64,000 bases of DNA from an uncultured Clostridia bacterium (GTDB lineage Bacteria; Bacillota; Clostridia; TANB77; CAG-508): assembly GCA_944388805.1 (NCBI GenBank), contig CALXKE010000002.1, forward strand, positions 47,631 through 111,630, in the 5' to 3' direction. Below, piece after piece: positions 34,263 to 43,361 of this stretch (the stretch's first letter is position 1; every line of letters starts with the position of its first letter). Both the position numbers and the translations under genes were made by a program. The notes beneath the pieces were generated by a model. It saw only the letters and a program-made list of their open reading frames with translations, searched no databases and was not told where the DNA came from.

Positions 34263-35423
34263 TTATTCTTCATTTTCTGATTCTTGTTGATTTTCTTCTA
34301 TTTGCTCTTCATTTTGTGGTTCAGCTTCTTCTTGTGCTTTCATTAACATCTCTCTAAATTGTGTTTCTGACTTAATATCTATTTTCCAATTTGTTAATTT
34401 AGCAGCTAGTCTTGCATTTTGTCCTGATTTTCCAATAGCTAGTGATAATTGGTCATCTGGAACAATAACTTGTGCAAATTTTTCATCTTCTTTTATATCG
34501 ACTGCTAGTATTTTTGCTGGTAATAATGCAGAAGATATATAGATAGATGGATCTTCATTCCATTCAATGACATCTATTTTTTCTCCATTTAATTCATTAA
34601 TAACATTTTGAATTCTAACACCTTTTTGTCCTACACAAGAACCAACTGGATCAATGTTTGGATCTGGAGAATATACAGCTACTTTACTTCTATATCCTGG
34701 ATCTCTTGATACACTTTTAATTTCAATAACACCTTCGTAAATTTCTGGTATTTCAAATTCTAATAATTTTCTGACAAAGTCTGGATGACTTCTAGATACG
34801 ATAACTTGTGGTGCTCCTTTTGCTCCTCTTTCTACATCTAGTACATATCCTTTTATTTTATCATTTACTCTATAAGTTTCTGTTGGTACTTGTTCCTTTG
34901 TTGGCATAATTCCTTCTAGTCTTCCTAGATCCATTACCACGATATTTTTATCTGCTTTTTGGATAATTCCTGAAACAATTTCACCTTTTCTATCATTAAA
35001 TTCTGTGTAAATAATTTCTCTTTCTGCTTCTCTTAATTTTTGAATGATAACTTGTTTCGCTGTTTGTGCTGCAATTCTTCCAAAGTTTCTTGGAACAATT
35101 TCTACTTCTACTGTATCTCCAATATTGACATCTTTGTTAATTTTTTTAGCATCTTCTAAACTAATTTCTAATGCACTATCATTTGCATGTTCCATAACTT
35201 CTTTTATAGAATACACATGTGTTGCTCCAGTTTGTGGGTCCATTACCACTTTTACATTGTCTAATGCATCAAAATTTCTTTTGTATGCTGTTAATAAGGC
35301 TGTTTCAATAGATTCTAATAAATATTCTTTTTTGATTCCTTTCTCTTTTTCTAATTCTTCTAAGGCTAATATTAATTCTTTATTATCGATTGCTGGCTCT
35401 TTTGCTTTACTTTTGCTTTTCAT
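34263..35423 (-). CDS. nusA: Transcription termination/antitermination factor NusA
   Basis: 386 residues. NusA N-terminal domain (residues 1-130; NKELILALEELEKEKGI), S1 domain (GEIVSGIIQKADKNIVVMDLG), then KH domains with DPVGSCVGQKGVRIQ and SLAIGKSGQNARLAAKLT. A short Glu/Gln-rich tail ends it; there are no C-terminal acidic repeats as in proteobacteria. It binds RNA polymerase and controls pausing and termination. The start has AAGGAATG-type ribosome site upstream. Confidence 0.95.
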   Translation of the reverse strand: MKSKSKAKEPAIDNKELILALEELEKEKGIKKEYLLESIETALLTAYKRNFDALDNVKVVMDPQTGATHVYSIKEVMEHANDSALEISLEDAKKINKDVNIGDTVEVEIVPRNFGRIAAQTAKQVIIQKLREAEREIIYTEFNDRKGEIVSGIIQKADKNIVVMDLGRLEGIMPTKEQVPTETYRVNDKIKGYVLDVERGAKGAPQVIVSRSHPDFVRKLLEFEIPEIYEGVIEIKSVSRDPGYRSKVAVYSPDPNIDPVGSCVGQKGVRIQNVINELNGEKIDVIEWNEDPSIYISSALLPAKILAVDIKEDEKFAQVIVPDDQLSLAIGKSGQNARLAAKLTNWKIDIKSETQFREMLMKAQEEAEPQNEEQIEENQQESENEE

Positions 35424-35457
35424 TTTTTCACATTCCTTTCTTACTTTCTCAAATTAG

Positions 35458-35632
35458 ATTGGAAAAGAATTAAATTTTGGCAATGCTGAGCTTGTTAAGG
35501 CTTTGCCTGTTACAAGGTCAGTATACATAGCTGAAAATTTTTATTTAAAAGGCAAGGGGTGCATACGTTTGTATGTAACCGCATTTTAAATGGAAATTGA
35601 CGCAATCCAAAATTATAATTATTTTTCAATCC
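35458..35632. repeat. Long imperfect palindrome between rimP and nusA (MITE-like)
   Basis: The ends are complementary: ATTGGAAAAGAATTAAATTT (from 35458) with the sequence ending CAAAATTATAATTATTTTTC (to 35632). Inside, CTTGTTAAGGC pairs with GCCTGTTACAAG and ATTTAAAAGG...GCATAC pairs with GTATGTAACC...TTTTAAAT. No reading frame is seen. It looks like a miniature inverted-repeat element; it overlaps the last rimP codons slightly and separates rimP from nusA. Confidence 0.5.
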
Positions 35633-36078
35633 CAGTCATATATGGTTTTGATTTGTGCTATACTCTTTCTTTCAACTTTTATATCATCTTCCAACATGAT
35701 ATATTCTTCATTAAAATCTCTTAATATTCCTTGGTATTCTTTATTTCCTAATGCATCCTTTTTAAATAATTTGATAGCAATTTCTTTTCCTTTATTTTGT
35801 TCCAAGTGTTTATCTTTCCTTAACACTCTTTCTATTCCTGGTGATGATACCTCTAAGAAATATTGTTCTTTGATATAATTTGCTTCATCAAGTAAATCTG
35901 ATATTTCATCATTTACTTTTTCACAATCTTTTAAGTCAATTCCTTCTGGTTTATCAATATAGATTCTTAGGAAATAGTTTTTTCCTTCTTTTGCATATTC
36001 TACATCATATAAGTCATACCCTATGTTTTCTATTTTTTCTTTTAATAGGTTTTCTACTTTTTCTTCTATATTTGCCAA
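35626..36078 (-). CDS. rimP: Ribosome maturation factor RimP
   Basis: 150 residues with the RimP pattern: YDLYDVEYAKEGKNYFLRIYIDKPEGI, DCEKVNDEISDLLDE, YFLEVSSPGIERVLRKDKH and a C-terminal Sm-like barrel. It is needed for 30S subunit assembly. The start is TTG 36078 with GGAGG nine bases upstream. It opens the nusA-infB operon; a hairpin lies just upstream. Confidence 0.93.
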   Translation of the reverse strand: MANIEEKVENLLKEKIENIGYDLYDVEYAKEGKNYFLRIYIDKPEGIDLKDCEKVNDEISDLLDEANYIKEQYFLEVSSPGIERVLRKDKHLEQNKGKEIAIKLFKKDALGNKEYQGILRDFNEEYIMLEDDIKVERKSIAQIKTIYDWD

Positions 36079-36107
36079 GAAGTTTTCCTCCTTTTTTCAA
36101 AATTTAA

Positions 36108-36132
36108 GAGTGGGATTTGTTCCCACTCTCTC
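36108..36132 (-). terminator. Hairpin in the rimP leader
   Basis: GAGTGGG pairs with CCCACTC, followed on the minus strand by TTAAATTTTG, 30 bp before the rimP start. It could be a terminator for upstream transcripts or an attenuator. Confidence 0.5.
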
Positions 36133-36208
36133 GCTCTTGTTGTTTTCCTTATATATTATACCCACTTTTTACCAAAAATGCAAGGTTTTTTCAAAAAAAG
36201 TTGAAAAT

Positions 36209-36241
36209 GTCGCATAAACAAACGAACTCTATGCGACATTA
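36209..36241 (-). terminator. Terminator of mscS
   Basis: ATGTCGCATA and TATGCGACAT form a 10-bp stem over the mscS stop codon; a T-rich stretch with seven T follows about 10 bases later. Confidence 0.6.
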
Positions 36242-37117
36242 ATCATTTATATATAATGGTAAATTTCCTTTTTGATATTCTTCCATAATCCTCATATTAA
36301 TCTCATTTTGTACACCTCTTGCTTTTTTGGGATGTACTAAGTATCTGATATACATTTCTATATGTGATCTTTCTATTTTTATGTATATAATGGGATCTAG
36401 ATTATTATAATAAATTCTATATTCTAATATCGCTTCATCAACCGCATCTTCCATCTTCTTTGGAATCTCTTTTAATGTTTCATTATCAAATACAATTTCA
36501 TATAATATTTCTTCTGTTTTCTTAATATCTGCATCTAAAGGAATATCTACTTTTATTTCGTCCCATATGTATTTAAATACTTTTGTATAATTTTTTAGTG
36601 TTTTAGTAAATATGTATGAATTTGGTATATGAATAATTCTTCCTGTACTTTGTTCACCATATACTCTTTTTCCTATTTCTAATATTTCAAACCCTAAGGT
36701 ATGTTTACTAATCACATCTCCCATAACATCATCAATTTCAATTCTATCCTCTATCTCAAAAGGTCTATTGATATTGATATAGATACCTGCAAAAAAGTTA
36801 AATATAATTTCTCTTATCGCAATGGTTAAACCTGCTGATATGAAACTAATCAGTGTAATGATTCCTGATAGCTTTTCTCCCCAAAGAAGAAACACCAATA
36901 TAAATGAAATGGCTGTTAATATAATTCGTATTTTTCGGTTTCTAAAAAATTTCTTTTTATCATTCACAGGTAAATTGGAATATATCTTTTTAATAATGGA
37001 TTTAATGATTCCAAAAACAAAAAATATTAATCCAGTCAGAATGGCAAGTCTTATATATTCACTATCAATTCCTGTTATTTTTCCTAAATATGCTGAAAAT
37101 TCTGTTATATATCCCAT
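36239..37117 (-). CDS. MscS family mechanosensitive ion channel
   Basis: 292 residues. Three or so N-terminal transmembrane helices (ILTGLIFFVFGIIKSII, ILTAISFILVFLLWG, LSGIITLISFISAGLTIAI) lead into the pore-lining helix and the MscS beta domain with FEIEDRIEIDDVMGDV, IHIPNSYIFTKTLKNYT, and a C-terminal alpha/beta domain. It releases solutes on hypo-osmotic shock. It is next to pnp but has its own terminator hairpin. Confidence 0.88.
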   Translation of the reverse strand: MGYITEFSAYLGKITGIDSEYIRLAILTGLIFFVFGIIKSIIKKIYSNLPVNDKKKFFRNRKIRIILTAISFILVFLLWGEKLSGIITLISFISAGLTIAIREIIFNFFAGIYININRPFEIEDRIEIDDVMGDVISKHTLGFEILEIGKRVYGEQSTGRIIHIPNSYIFTKTLKNYTKVFKYIWDEIKVDIPLDADIKKTEEILYEIVFDNETLKEIPKKMEDAVDEAILEYRIYYNNLDPIIYIKIERSHIEMYIRYLVHPKKARGVQNEINMRIMEEYQKGNLPLYIND

Positions 37118-37190
37118 CTCTTCCCTCTTTCTTTATTATTATTTTATTAAAGTTCATTGATAAATATATTTTTTATTATTTTGAAACCCT

Positions 37191-37214
37191 GCGTAAGCGA
37201 CTAAACAAACATAA
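37191..37214. repeat. Short dispersed repeat, copy A
   Basis: A 24-bp stretch (core TAAGCGACTAAACAAAC) that differs from the stretch at 40684-40707 only by A/G or C/T changes at five or so positions. The following bases (GGTTGCTTTTAC) can fold back on it. Confidence 0.4.
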
Positions 37215-37282
37215 GTGGTTGCTTTTACACAAGGTGTGAAAAATAGTAAAAAATATCGTTACCAATAAATCTGAATACAAAA

Positions 37283-37306
37283 GAGTTGTATATATAAATA
37301 CAACTC
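37283..37306 (-). terminator. Terminator of pnp
   Basis: GAGTTGTAT and ATACAACTC form a 9-bp stem; TTTTGTATTC follows on the minus strand. Confidence 0.65.
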
Positions 37307-37343
37307 CCCTATATTCTAATATGTTATTTTTATAAAATCAATA

Positions 37344-39482
37344 TTATTCTTTATTTTCTTCATTTTCATCTGATTTTGTTTCAGCTAAATCCTTCATTGT
37401 TAAATTAATTCTACCTTGGTCATCAATATCTGTAACTCTTACAGTTACCTTATCTCCTACATGTAATACATCTTCTACATGTTTAATTCTATCTTTAGAG
37501 ATTTGAGAAATGTGTAATAAGCCTTCTTTTCCTCCACATCCTAAATCAACAAATGCTCCAAAGTTCATAATTCTAACAACTTCTCCATAATAAATACCAT
37601 CTACTTCTACATCTCTTACAATATCTTCTATCATGTCTAATGCTTGTTCTGCTTTTTTAGTATCATTTGAATAGATAAATACTTGTCCATCTTCTTCAAT
37701 ATCGATTTTAACACCTGTTTCTTCAATAATTTTATTAATTGTTTTTCCACCAGTTCCAATAACATCTTTTATTTTATCTACTTTAATTTGTGTACTAACA
37801 ATTTTTGGTGCATATGGAGAAATATCAGCTCTTGGTTTGTCCAATACTGGAAGCATAACATCTTCTAAGATATGTTTTCTAGCAATTCTTGTTTTTTCAA
37901 AAGCTTCTTTAATAATGTCATAAGATAATCCATCAACCTTGATATCTACTTGAATCGCTGTAATTCCTTTTTCTGTTCCTCCAACTTTAAAATCCATATC
38001 TCCAAAGAAATCTTCAAGTCCTTGGATATCTACTAACATAACATAGTCATTTTCATTATCTGGATTTGTAACCAATCCTGTTGAAATACCTGCAACTGGT
38101 CTTTTGATTGGTACACCTGCATCCATTAATGCTAATGTGCTTCCACAAATACTTGCTTGTGAAGTTGAACCATTTGAAGATAATACTTCAGATACCACTC
38201 TGATAGCATATGGAAATTCTTCTTTTGATGGAATGACTGGCACCAATGCTTTTTCTGCTAATGCACCATGTCCAATTTCTCTTCTACCAGGTCCTCTTGA
38301 AGTTCTTGCTTCACCAACACTATATGCTGGGAAGTTATAATGATGCATATATCTTTTTGATTCTTCTGTATCAATTCCATCTAATACTTGTTCTTCACTA
38401 ATCATTCCTAATGTTGCAACAGATAATACTTGTGTTTGTCCTCTTGTAAATAAAGCACTTCCATGTGTACGAGGTAATAATCCTACTTCACATGATAATG
38501 GTCTAATTTCATCTAATGCTCTTCCATCTACTCTCTTATGCTCATCAAAAATTAAATGTCTTACACATTTCTTTTCTAATTTATAAATAGCTTCTCCTAA
38601 ATCTCCTTTATGTTCTTCAGCTGCTTCTTGTCCAAATTTTTCTTCATAGCTATTTCCTATTTTTTCTGTTAATTCTGAAATATTATTATCTCTTGTTTCT
38701 TTATCTTTTTCTTGAACAGCTGTTAACATATCTTCTTTGAAATTGGTTTCTACAAATTCATAAATATCTTCTGGTACGGCAAATGATTTATATTCGAATT
38801 TTGGTTTTCCAATTTCTTCTTTCATTTTTTCAATGAATTTGCACATTTTCTTAATTTCTTTGTGTCCTTCTTCAATAGCTTGTAACATCACATCATCTGG
38901 CACTTCATTTGCTCCTGCTTCAATCATAGCAATTTTCTTTTCTGTTCCTGCAACGGTTAAAGTTAAATCACTCTTTTCTCTTTCTGCTTCTGTTGGGTTA
39001 ATAATAATCTTTCCATCAACTAATCCAACATTAACTGCTGCTGTTGGTCCACCAAATGGGATATCTGATATAGATAAGGCTGCTGAAGCGCCAATCATTG
39101 CTGCCACTTCTGGTGAATTGTCTTGGTCAACACATAGAACAGTTGCCACAACAACTACATCATTTCTAAAATCCTTTGGAAATAGAGGTCTTAAAGGTCT
39201 ATCGATTGCTCTAGAGGTTAAAATTGCTTTTTCACTTGGTTTTCCTTCCCTTTTAATAAAACCTCCTGGTATTTTTCCTACTGAATATAATTTTTCTTCA
39301 TAATCTACTGAAAGTGGGAAAAAGTCAATTCCTTCTTTTGGTTCTTTAGAAGCTGTAACATTGACCATAACAACAGTATCTCCATATCTAACCAATACAC
39401 TTCCATTTGCTAATCCTGCCATTTTACCTGTTTCAAAAACAAGTTTTCTTCCTGCTAATTCTGTTTCATAAGTTTTAAACAT
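37344..39482 (-). CDS. pnp: Polyribonucleotide nucleotidyltransferase (PNPase)
   Basis: 712 residues. Two RNase PH domains (residues about 10-230 and 320-550) with the phosphate-site GSALFTRGQTQ, RTSRGPGRREIGHGALAE, and SSNGSTSQASICG; a helical linker between them; then KH (DVIGTGGKTINKII) and S1 (GEVVRIMNFGAFVDLGCGG) domains. It degrades RNA from the 3' end with phosphate. It is separated from rpsO by a long palindromic repeat, an unusual break of the usual rpsO-pnp pair. Confidence 0.97.
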   Translation of the reverse strand: MFKTYETELAGRKLVFETGKMAGLANGSVLVRYGDTVVMVNVTASKEPKEGIDFFPLSVDYEEKLYSVGKIPGGFIKREGKPSEKAILTSRAIDRPLRPLFPKDFRNDVVVVATVLCVDQDNSPEVAAMIGASAALSISDIPFGGPTAAVNVGLVDGKIIINPTEAEREKSDLTLTVAGTEKKIAMIEAGANEVPDDVMLQAIEEGHKEIKKMCKFIEKMKEEIGKPKFEYKSFAVPEDIYEFVETNFKEDMLTAVQEKDKETRDNNISELTEKIGNSYEEKFGQEAAEEHKGDLGEAIYKLEKKCVRHLIFDEHKRVDGRALDEIRPLSCEVGLLPRTHGSALFTRGQTQVLSVATLGMISEEQVLDGIDTEESKRYMHHYNFPAYSVGEARTSRGPGRREIGHGALAEKALVPVIPSKEEFPYAIRVVSEVLSSNGSTSQASICGSTLALMDAGVPIKRPVAGISTGLVTNPDNENDYVMLVDIQGLEDFFGDMDFKVGGTEKGITAIQVDIKVDGLSYDIIKEAFEKTRIARKHILEDVMLPVLDKPRADISPYAPKIVSTQIKVDKIKDVIGTGGKTINKIIEETGVKIDIEEDGQVFIYSNDTKKAEQALDMIEDIVRDVEVDGIYYGEVVRIMNFGAFVDLGCGGKEGLLHISQISKDRIKHVEDVLHVGDKVTVRVTDIDDQGRINLTMKDLAETKSDENEENKE

Positions 39483-39525
39483 AAAAAATCCTCCTAAATT
39501 AAATAAATTTGCACCTCTTTCAAAC

Positions 39526-39726
39526 TTTAGTAAACTTAATTTAGATGGTAACCTCTATGTTATGCTAAAAAGGGAAATTGGGGACGGACTCAAAAATCCC
39601 TTTTTAAAAAACGATTTTTTCTCCATCTTCTCAATATCATCTTTAAAAAGGGATTTTTGAGTCCGTCCCCAATTTCCCTTTTTAGCACATCATACAAGCT
39701 ACTTACCTAATCTCAAGTTTACTAAA
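39526..39726. repeat. GGGGACGGACTC inverted-repeat element, copy 3
   Basis: A perfect 45-bp inverted repeat (39564-39608 and 39642-39686) around a 33-bp loop; each arm carries AAAAAGGG, GGGGACGGACTC and CCCTTTTT. Outer flanks also pair: TTTAGTAAACTT (39526-39537) with AAGTTTACTAAA (39715-39726). It lies between rpsO and pnp, so an rpsO-pnp read-through transcript would contain this stem. Confidence 0.85.
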
Positions 39727-39734
39727 ATTTTTTT

Positions 39735-39759
39735 TAAGCCCGATTATACACCGGGCTTA
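39735..39759 (-). terminator. Hairpin after rpsO
   Basis: TAAGCCCG and CGGGCTTA pair around nine bases just after the rpsO stop; the minus-strand tail is A-rich and then TTTT, so termination efficiency is doubtful. Confidence 0.5.
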
Positions 39760-39766
39760 TTTAAAA

Positions 39767-40030
39767 TTATTTTCTTATTCCTAATTTTTCAACGATTGTT
39801 CTATATCTATTGATATCTTTTTTAGCTACGTAGTTTAATAGGTTTCTTCTTTTACCAACCATTTTTAGAAGTCCTCTTCTTGAATGGTTATCTTTTTTGT
39901 GAACTTTTAAGTGTTCTGTTAATTCATTAATTCTTTCTGTTAAAAGAGCGATTTGAACTTCTGGTGAACCAGTATCATTTTCATCTCTTTTATATGTGTT
40001 AATAATTTCTTGTTTTCTTTCCTTTGTCAT
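39767..40030 (-). CDS. rpsO: Ribosomal protein S15
   Basis: 87 residues, the normal length, with [46 protein letters not shown] and the C-terminal IEKLGIRK-type end. It binds the 16S rRNA central domain early in 30S assembly. A leader of about 75 bases with AGGAGG follows the upstream terminator; S15 usually represses its own translation through such leaders. Confidence 0.97.
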   Translation of the reverse strand: MTKERKQEIINTYKRDENDTGSPEVQIALLTERINELTEHLKVHKKDNHSRRGLLKMVGKRRNLLNYVAKKDINRYRTIVEKLGIRK

Positions 40031-40105
40031 CGTTTACACCTCCTATTTTCTATTTTCTCCTTTAACTGAGCTTAAGATTTGGTGCTTATCTATAAGCTAA
40101 GTAAA

Positions 40106-40130
40106 AGGTATGTTGTTTTTCAACATACCT
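40106..40130 (-). terminator. Terminator between mrnC and rpsO
   Basis: AGGTATGTTG and CAACATACCT form a perfect 10-bp stem around five T (minus strand A), followed on the minus strand by TTTTACTT. Confidence 0.7.
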
Positions 40131-40199
40131 ATTTTACTATAGATTTGTAAATTTTTCAAGTATTATTCAAAAATTTTCTCTTTCACAGAGAACGCCTTT

Positions 40200-40601
40200 T
40201 TAATCCTCTGTGCATATTTTTAATATTTCTTTTAATCTTTTATTTTGTTTTGTCAAATACAAATATCCAATTAAAGCTTCAAAAGCTGTTGCATACATAT
40301 ATTCTTGTACATTCGAATTTTTAGGTAAATGATGATTTTGTGTATTTCTTCCTCTTCTTACAATATCTTTTTCTTCATCTGTTAATGTTTCATAAATTTC
40401 TTTTAACTTTTCTGCTTGACTTTTTGCTTTTACATATTTGATAGCTTCTATATGTAATTTGTGAGGTTTTAAATTTGTTTCATTAATTAATTTATTTCTT
40501 ATATACAATTCAAATACTGCATCACCAATATATGCCCAAGTAAGTGGTGACATTAAATCTACTTCTTGTTTTGTTCTATCTATTTTTAAGAATTCTTCCA
40601 T
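40200..40601 (-). CDS. mrnC: Mini-ribonuclease III
   Basis: 133 residues forming an RNase III catalytic domain without a dsRNA-binding domain: LTWAYIGDAVFELYIR (Asp of the metal site), KAKSQAEKL, RGRNTQNHHLPKN and ATAFEALIGYLYL (Glu). Mini-III matures 23S rRNA ends. ATG 40601 has AAAGGAAG upstream; the longer frame to 40625 has no ribosome site. It lies between rbgA and rpsO rather than beside cysS. Confidence 0.92.
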   Translation of the reverse strand: MEEFLKIDRTKQEVDLMSPLTWAYIGDAVFELYIRNKLINETNLKPHKLHIEAIKYVKAKSQAEKLKEIYETLTDEEKDIVRRGRNTQNHHLPKNSNVQEYMYATAFEALIGYLYLTKQNKRLKEILKICTED

Positions 40602-40683
40602 TTCTTTTCTTCCTTTTCTATACATATTCTTATTCTATCGATTGTTGCAGTTCCGTCTTACTATATTTATTATTTTAAAACAT

Positions 40684-40707
40684 CGCATAAGCAACCAAAC
40701 GAACGTA
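40684..40707. repeat. Short dispersed repeat, copy B
   Basis: Core TAAGCAACCAAACGAAC, related to 37191-37214 by transitions only. It lies in the short gap between rbgA and mrnC. Confidence 0.4.
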
Positions 40708-40715
40708 ACTACCTA

Positions 40716-41660
40716 TTAATTCGCTTCTTCCAATGTTATTTTTCCTATCTTACCATTTTTAAACTCATCTAATAGAATTCTTGCCGTTTTTTCTTCATCA
40801 ATATTCCCACCAGAAATGATGCAACCTCTTTTTTTACCGATTTCTAAAAAGATTTCATAAATATTTTCATTTTCTGGCCTTTCTTCATTTTGTAATTGTT
40901 CATTGATATATTCTTCTGTTAGTTTATATCTCTCACATAATTGTTTTGGATAATTTTCTATTAAAAATTTGACTAAATAATAGGCAATTTCTGTTCTTTG
41001 CAAAATATCTTCTTTTATAGTTCCAGTAAATGCAAGATGTAATGCTACTTCTTCATTTTCAAATTTAGGCCATAATACACCTGGTGTATCTAACAACTCA
41101 ATTTTTTCATTGATACGAATCCATTGTTTTTGTTTTGTAACACCTGGTTTATTTCCAACACCGGCAGATGTTCTTTTAGAAATTCGATTGATAAATGATG
41201 ATTTTCCTACATTTGGAATACCTAATACCATTGCTTTTATCTTTCTTCCTATTCTTCCTTTTTCTGCTTGTCCTTTTAAATCTTCTTCCATGATTTTTTC
41301 TATTTTTCTAACACATTCTTCTATTCCTTTTCCAGAATTAGAATCTGTTAACACTGCTGGAATATTTCTATTTTTAAAATATTCCGTCCATTTTTTGTTT
41401 TGTCTTTCATCTGCTAAATCACATTTATTTAATACGATTATTTTCTTTTTGTTTTTTGTGATTTCTGCTATGTCTGGATTTTGACTAGATACTGGAATAC
41501 GTGCATCTAACAATTCTATGACAATATCTACTAATCTTACATCTTCCATAATTTGTCGTTTGGTTTTTGCCATATGTCCTGGATACCACGCTATCGACAC
41601 TTTAGAAAACCCTTTTTCATTTTCAGATTTATTGTTTTTTCTATTATTTTTTTTTGTCAA
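40716..41660 (-). CDS. rbgA: Ribosome biogenesis GTPase RbgA (YlqF)
   Basis: 314 residues of the circularly permuted GTPase type: AWYPGHMAKTKRQI at the N-terminus, then G4 NKCDLAD before G1 GIPNVGKSSFINR and G3 DTPG. It assists late 50S assembly. TTG 41660 has AAGGAGG nine bases upstream, giving a Lys/Asn-rich extension of about 20 residues before the usual start. Genes upstream of it in other genomes (lepB, rplS) are absent here; the mobile island begins within 100 bp. Confidence 0.93.
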   Translation of the reverse strand: MTKKNNRKNNKSENEKGFSKVSIAWYPGHMAKTKRQIMEDVRLVDIVIELLDARIPVSSQNPDIAEITKNKKKIIVLNKCDLADERQNKKWTEYFKNRNIPAVLTDSNSGKGIEECVRKIEKIMEEDLKGQAEKGRIGRKIKAMVLGIPNVGKSSFINRISKRTSAGVGNKPGVTKQKQWIRINEKIELLDTPGVLWPKFENEEVALHLAFTGTIKEDILQRTEIAYYLVKFLIENYPKQLCERYKLTEEYINEQLQNEERPENENIYEIFLEIGKKRGCIISGGNIDEEKTARILLDEFKNGKIGKITLEEAN

Positions 41661-41759
41661 ATTTGACAGCCTCCTTCAATTTTATTATAAAAAATTCCTT
41701 TCTATTATAACATATACTCCATAAAACTGCAAACTCAACATAAGCATTTGCAAGACTTT

Positions 41760-43361
41760 TCAAGGTTTTATATATTCTTTATTTTCTTTTACGAATTTAA
41801 TTGCTTCTTCATATTCATCTTTGTACTTGAATTTTATTGTAATATTTCCATCTTCATGAACATAAATACAATCAATTAATTCCTGTATAATTTTATTATT
41901 TAATTCATTTAACTGTCTTCTATTCTCAAATTTATATATCCACTCTTTATTAGAATTTTTTGATATCTTACAACTTTTAAGTTTCAAACTTATTTTATCT
42001 ATTTCCTTTTTTATTTCACTTAGATTATTATTATAATCTTCTTTATATTCGGTATATTCATTTTCTGTTATTAATTGGTTACTTAAATCATCTAACAATT
42101 CTTCTTTTAATTTCATATATTTAATTTTAGCCTTATTACAATCTTTTAACCTATTTTTTAGAATTTCTACATCATAATTCACTTCAGTGTTTTTTGTAAT
42201 TTGTTTTATTGCTTTATCCAAATTAAATATTATCTCTATTTGTTTATTTATCATTTCTAAAACAATTTCTTTTAATTTCTTTATTTGACATGTATGTTTA
42301 GAGCATGTTTTGTTTTTTATATAGGAAGTACAATAATAGTAATCATAAATTTTTCCCTTTCTTTTAGTCAAAGTATTTCCACAATCTGCACACTTTATAT
42401 GCCCTGCAAATAAATCATATTCTTTATTTTTCTGTACTCTTAAATATCTATTATAAATTATATCTTGTACTGTATTAAAGTTTTCCTCACTAATTAATGC
42501 CTTATGATGATTAGGAATTGTTATCCATTCTTCTGAAGAAATGTCGATATTTTTATGTACTTTATGACTTATTCTTCTTTTTTTACCTTGCTCTAAATAT
42601 CCTATATAAGTTTTATTCTGCAAAATATCATCTATTTTTGCCGTATCCCAAGTTTGCATTTCTTCTGTAACTTTATATTTAAAATCAAACTTTTGCACTT
42701 TATATAATCTAGGTGTTGGTATTTCTAATTTATTCAAATCTTCTACAACCTTTTGTTTACTATTCCCATCTAATATCATTTTAAATATTTTCTTTACAAC
42801 TACTGATGCTTCTTCATCAACTATAAATTTATGGACATTTTTTGGATCTCTTAAATATCCATAGGGGGCTGAATTACCAATAAATTCGCCATTTTTTCTT
42901 TTTGTATTTAATATACTTCTTACTTTGTTAGAAATATCTCTTGCATACTCATCATTCATTAGATTTTTAAATGGAACAATTACATTATTTATTGATTCAG
43001 GTTCTTTATAGCTATCTATATTATCATTAATTGCTATAAACCTTATGTCATAAGAAGGAAAGAATTGTTCTATGTATTTTCCTACTTCTATATAATTCCT
43101 TCCAAATCTTGATAAATCTTTTACTATTATTGTATTTATCTTTCCATTTTCAATATCTTTAATCATTCTTTTAAAATCTGGTCGTTCAAAATCAGTTCCA
43201 CTATATCCATCATCTATATAAAACTCTTTAAAATTTAATTCTTTATCTTTTTTTATATACATATTAATTAGTTTTTTTTGATTAGTAATACTATTTGATT
43301 CCATTTTATCTCCATCTTCACTTGATAATCTTAAATAAGCTGCTACTTTCCATCTATACAT
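41760..43361 (-). CDS. Large serine recombinase A
   Basis: 533 residues. The resolvase catalytic domain has AAYLRLSSEDGDKMESNSI (catalytic Ser), DDGYSGTDFERPDFKRMI and KDLSRFGRNYIEVGKY; then the Recombinase domain (GYLRDPKNVHKFIVD) and a zinc ribbon with CADCG and CSKHTC, followed by a coiled-coil. Enzymes of this group (TnpX/TndX-like) excise and integrate transposons and ICEs. It overlaps recombinase B by 8 bp and is its paralogue. It lies next to rbgA, so it marks one end of the island. Confidence 0.93.
   Translation of the reverse strand: MYRWKVAAYLRLSSEDGDKMESNSITNQKKLINMYIKKDKELNFKEFYIDDGYSGTDFERPDFKRMIKDIENGKINTIIVKDLSRFGRNYIEVGKYIEQFFPSYDIRFIAINDNIDSYKEPESINNVIVPFKNLMNDEYARDISNKVRSILNTKRKNGEFIGNSAPYGYLRDPKNVHKFIVDEEASVVVKKIFKMILDGNSKQKVVEDLNKLEIPTPRLYKVQKFDFKYKVTEEMQTWDTAKIDDILQNKTYIGYLEQGKKRRISHKVHKNIDISSEEWITIPNHHKALISEENFNTVQDIIYNRYLRVQKNKEYDLFAGHIKCADCGNTLTKRKGKIYDYYYCTSYIKNKTCSKHTCQIKKLKEIVLEMINKQIEIIFNLDKAIKQITKNTEVNYDVEILKNRLKDCNKAKIKYMKLKEELLDDLSNQLITENEYTEYKEDYNNNLSEIKKEIDKISLKLKSCKISKNSNKEWIYKFENRRQLNELNNKIIQELIDCIYVHEDGNITIKFKYKDEYEEAIKFVKENKEYIKP

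Noticed and set aside
38833-39303. 156-codon plus-strand frame inside pnp
   Set aside because: It is antisense to a complete, conserved PNPase domain, has no ribosome site and its product shows no family motif.
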